Below, piece after piece: positions 63,796 through 64,000 of a DNA stretch of 64,000 bases (the first letter of the stretch is position 1; every line of letters starts with the position of its first letter). Source of the DNA: Fimbriimonadales bacterium (lineage in GTDB: Bacteria > Armatimonadota > Fimbriimonadia > Fimbriimonadales > ATM1); the NCBI GenBank assembly GCA_035559795.1, contig DATMAR010000013.1, positions 62,001-126,000 on the forward strand, given 5' to 3'. The notes beneath the pieces are model-generated. The model did not search any database and had not been told where the DNA came from. It worked only from the letters and a program-made list of their open reading frames with translations. The translations under genes and the position numbers were made by a program.

Positions 63796-64000
63796 TTACC
63801 AGAATGGCTCGTTCGCGCAATATTTTCGGATGTCTTCTGCGACCGAGGGGGGATGTTTGTCGGTTTCCGTTAATGCATAGCGTAGCATTGCGATTTGCCC
63901 TGCATGATAGGAATCGTGTTGAATTACCGTGTAAATAATTTTCCAAGTCGGTCGAGGGTTGCCAGAAGTGTGTATGCGCTCTACATCTAAGTCGTCGTCT
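63796..64000 (-). CDS. DinB-family protein, C-terminal fragment (5' end beyond the window)
   Basis: The minus-strand frame is open from the window edge and ends with TAA at 63796-63798 (68 codons visible). The reading VIQHDSYHAGQIAMLRYAL is the C-terminal metal-binding HxxxH-type helix of DinB/YfiT four-helix proteins, followed by a short tail. Members are stress-induced and may act as thiol-dependent metalloenzymes. The rest lies outside. Confidence 0.7.
   Translation of the reverse strand, partial: DDDLDVERIHTSGNPRPTWKIIYTVIQHDSYHAGQIAMLRYALTETDKHPPSVAEDIRKYCANEPFW

Noticed and set aside
1-64000. Prophage or insertion sequence
   Set aside because: No integrase, transposase, capsid or terminase-like frame was found on either strand.

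Overview
The window is a chromosomal segment of about 64 kb with a GC content in the mid-40s by eye. It is densely coded on both strands with mostly housekeeping genes and scattered accessory genes. No rRNA, CRISPR array, transposase or phage gene was found. The gene set suggests a diderm bacterium, tentatively an Armatimonadota/Fimbriimonadales-like lineage. Pointers are the futalosine-type menaquinone gene mqnE, an AMIN-type amidase with a GerMN partner, a heme-binding outer-membrane-type beta-barrel, BTAD/STAND regulation, subtilase and beta-propeller secretome proteins, and TatC. The phylum is an inference from style, not proven.

Layout. 0-6.5 kb: end of a GT4 glycosyltransferase, an internally duplicated GT2 glycosyltransferase, TerC, a lipoprotein, a Gfo/Idh/MocA dehydrogenase broken by one in-frame TAA, and an ECF sigma factor coupled to a membrane protein that may be its anti-sigma factor. 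6.5-15.2 kb: CorC-type transporter, PhoU, the tRNA-Gly/tig/clpP/clpX cluster, a zinc ribbon, a two-gene nucleotidyltransferase module with a 56-residue partner, tRNA-Leu and a hypothetical gene. 15-26.5 kb: subtilase, GNAT, dienelactone hydrolase, a sandwich/KOW-like protein with an orphan OmpR-type regulator, a secreted repeat protein and a 1007-residue BTAD-NTPase-TPR regulator. 26.6-33.1 kb: ribF, uvrA, a secreted propeller and mqnE, all on the minus strand. 33.1-40.3 kb: repeat-rich gap, dodecin, two c-type cytochrome genes, glyA, SOD, S41 protease, aquaporin. 40.4-46 kb: an unknown protein, amidase plus GerMN, a nuclease-like accessory gene of foreign appearance, PAP2 phosphatase and a repeat-rich gap. 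46.2-57.7 kb: VanX-type dipeptidase, folK, GspF/PilC, DnaJ-TPR membrane protein, MrfB/YprB-like exonuclease, TPR proteins, OsmC, O-methyltransferase, a secreted protein and tatC. 58-64 kb: prolyl oligopeptidase, MrfA/YprA-like helicase, a secreted basic protein and the end of a DinB-family gene.

Genes that appear to work together are tig-clpP-clpX (folding and proteolysis), the ECF sigma pair, the amidase-GerMN pair, the two cytochrome genes, and the DNA repair genes uvrA, mrfA-like and mrfB-like, which are not adjacent.

Two genome-scale features stand out. First, there are about 60 G or C runs of 6-8 nt, most commonly exactly 7, nearly all inside genes where they encode Gly-Gly or Pro-Pro. 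Second, several families of short hairpin repeats fill most intergenic gaps, and some copies intrude into coding sequence or act as terminators. All functional calls come from reading motifs by eye, with no database search.
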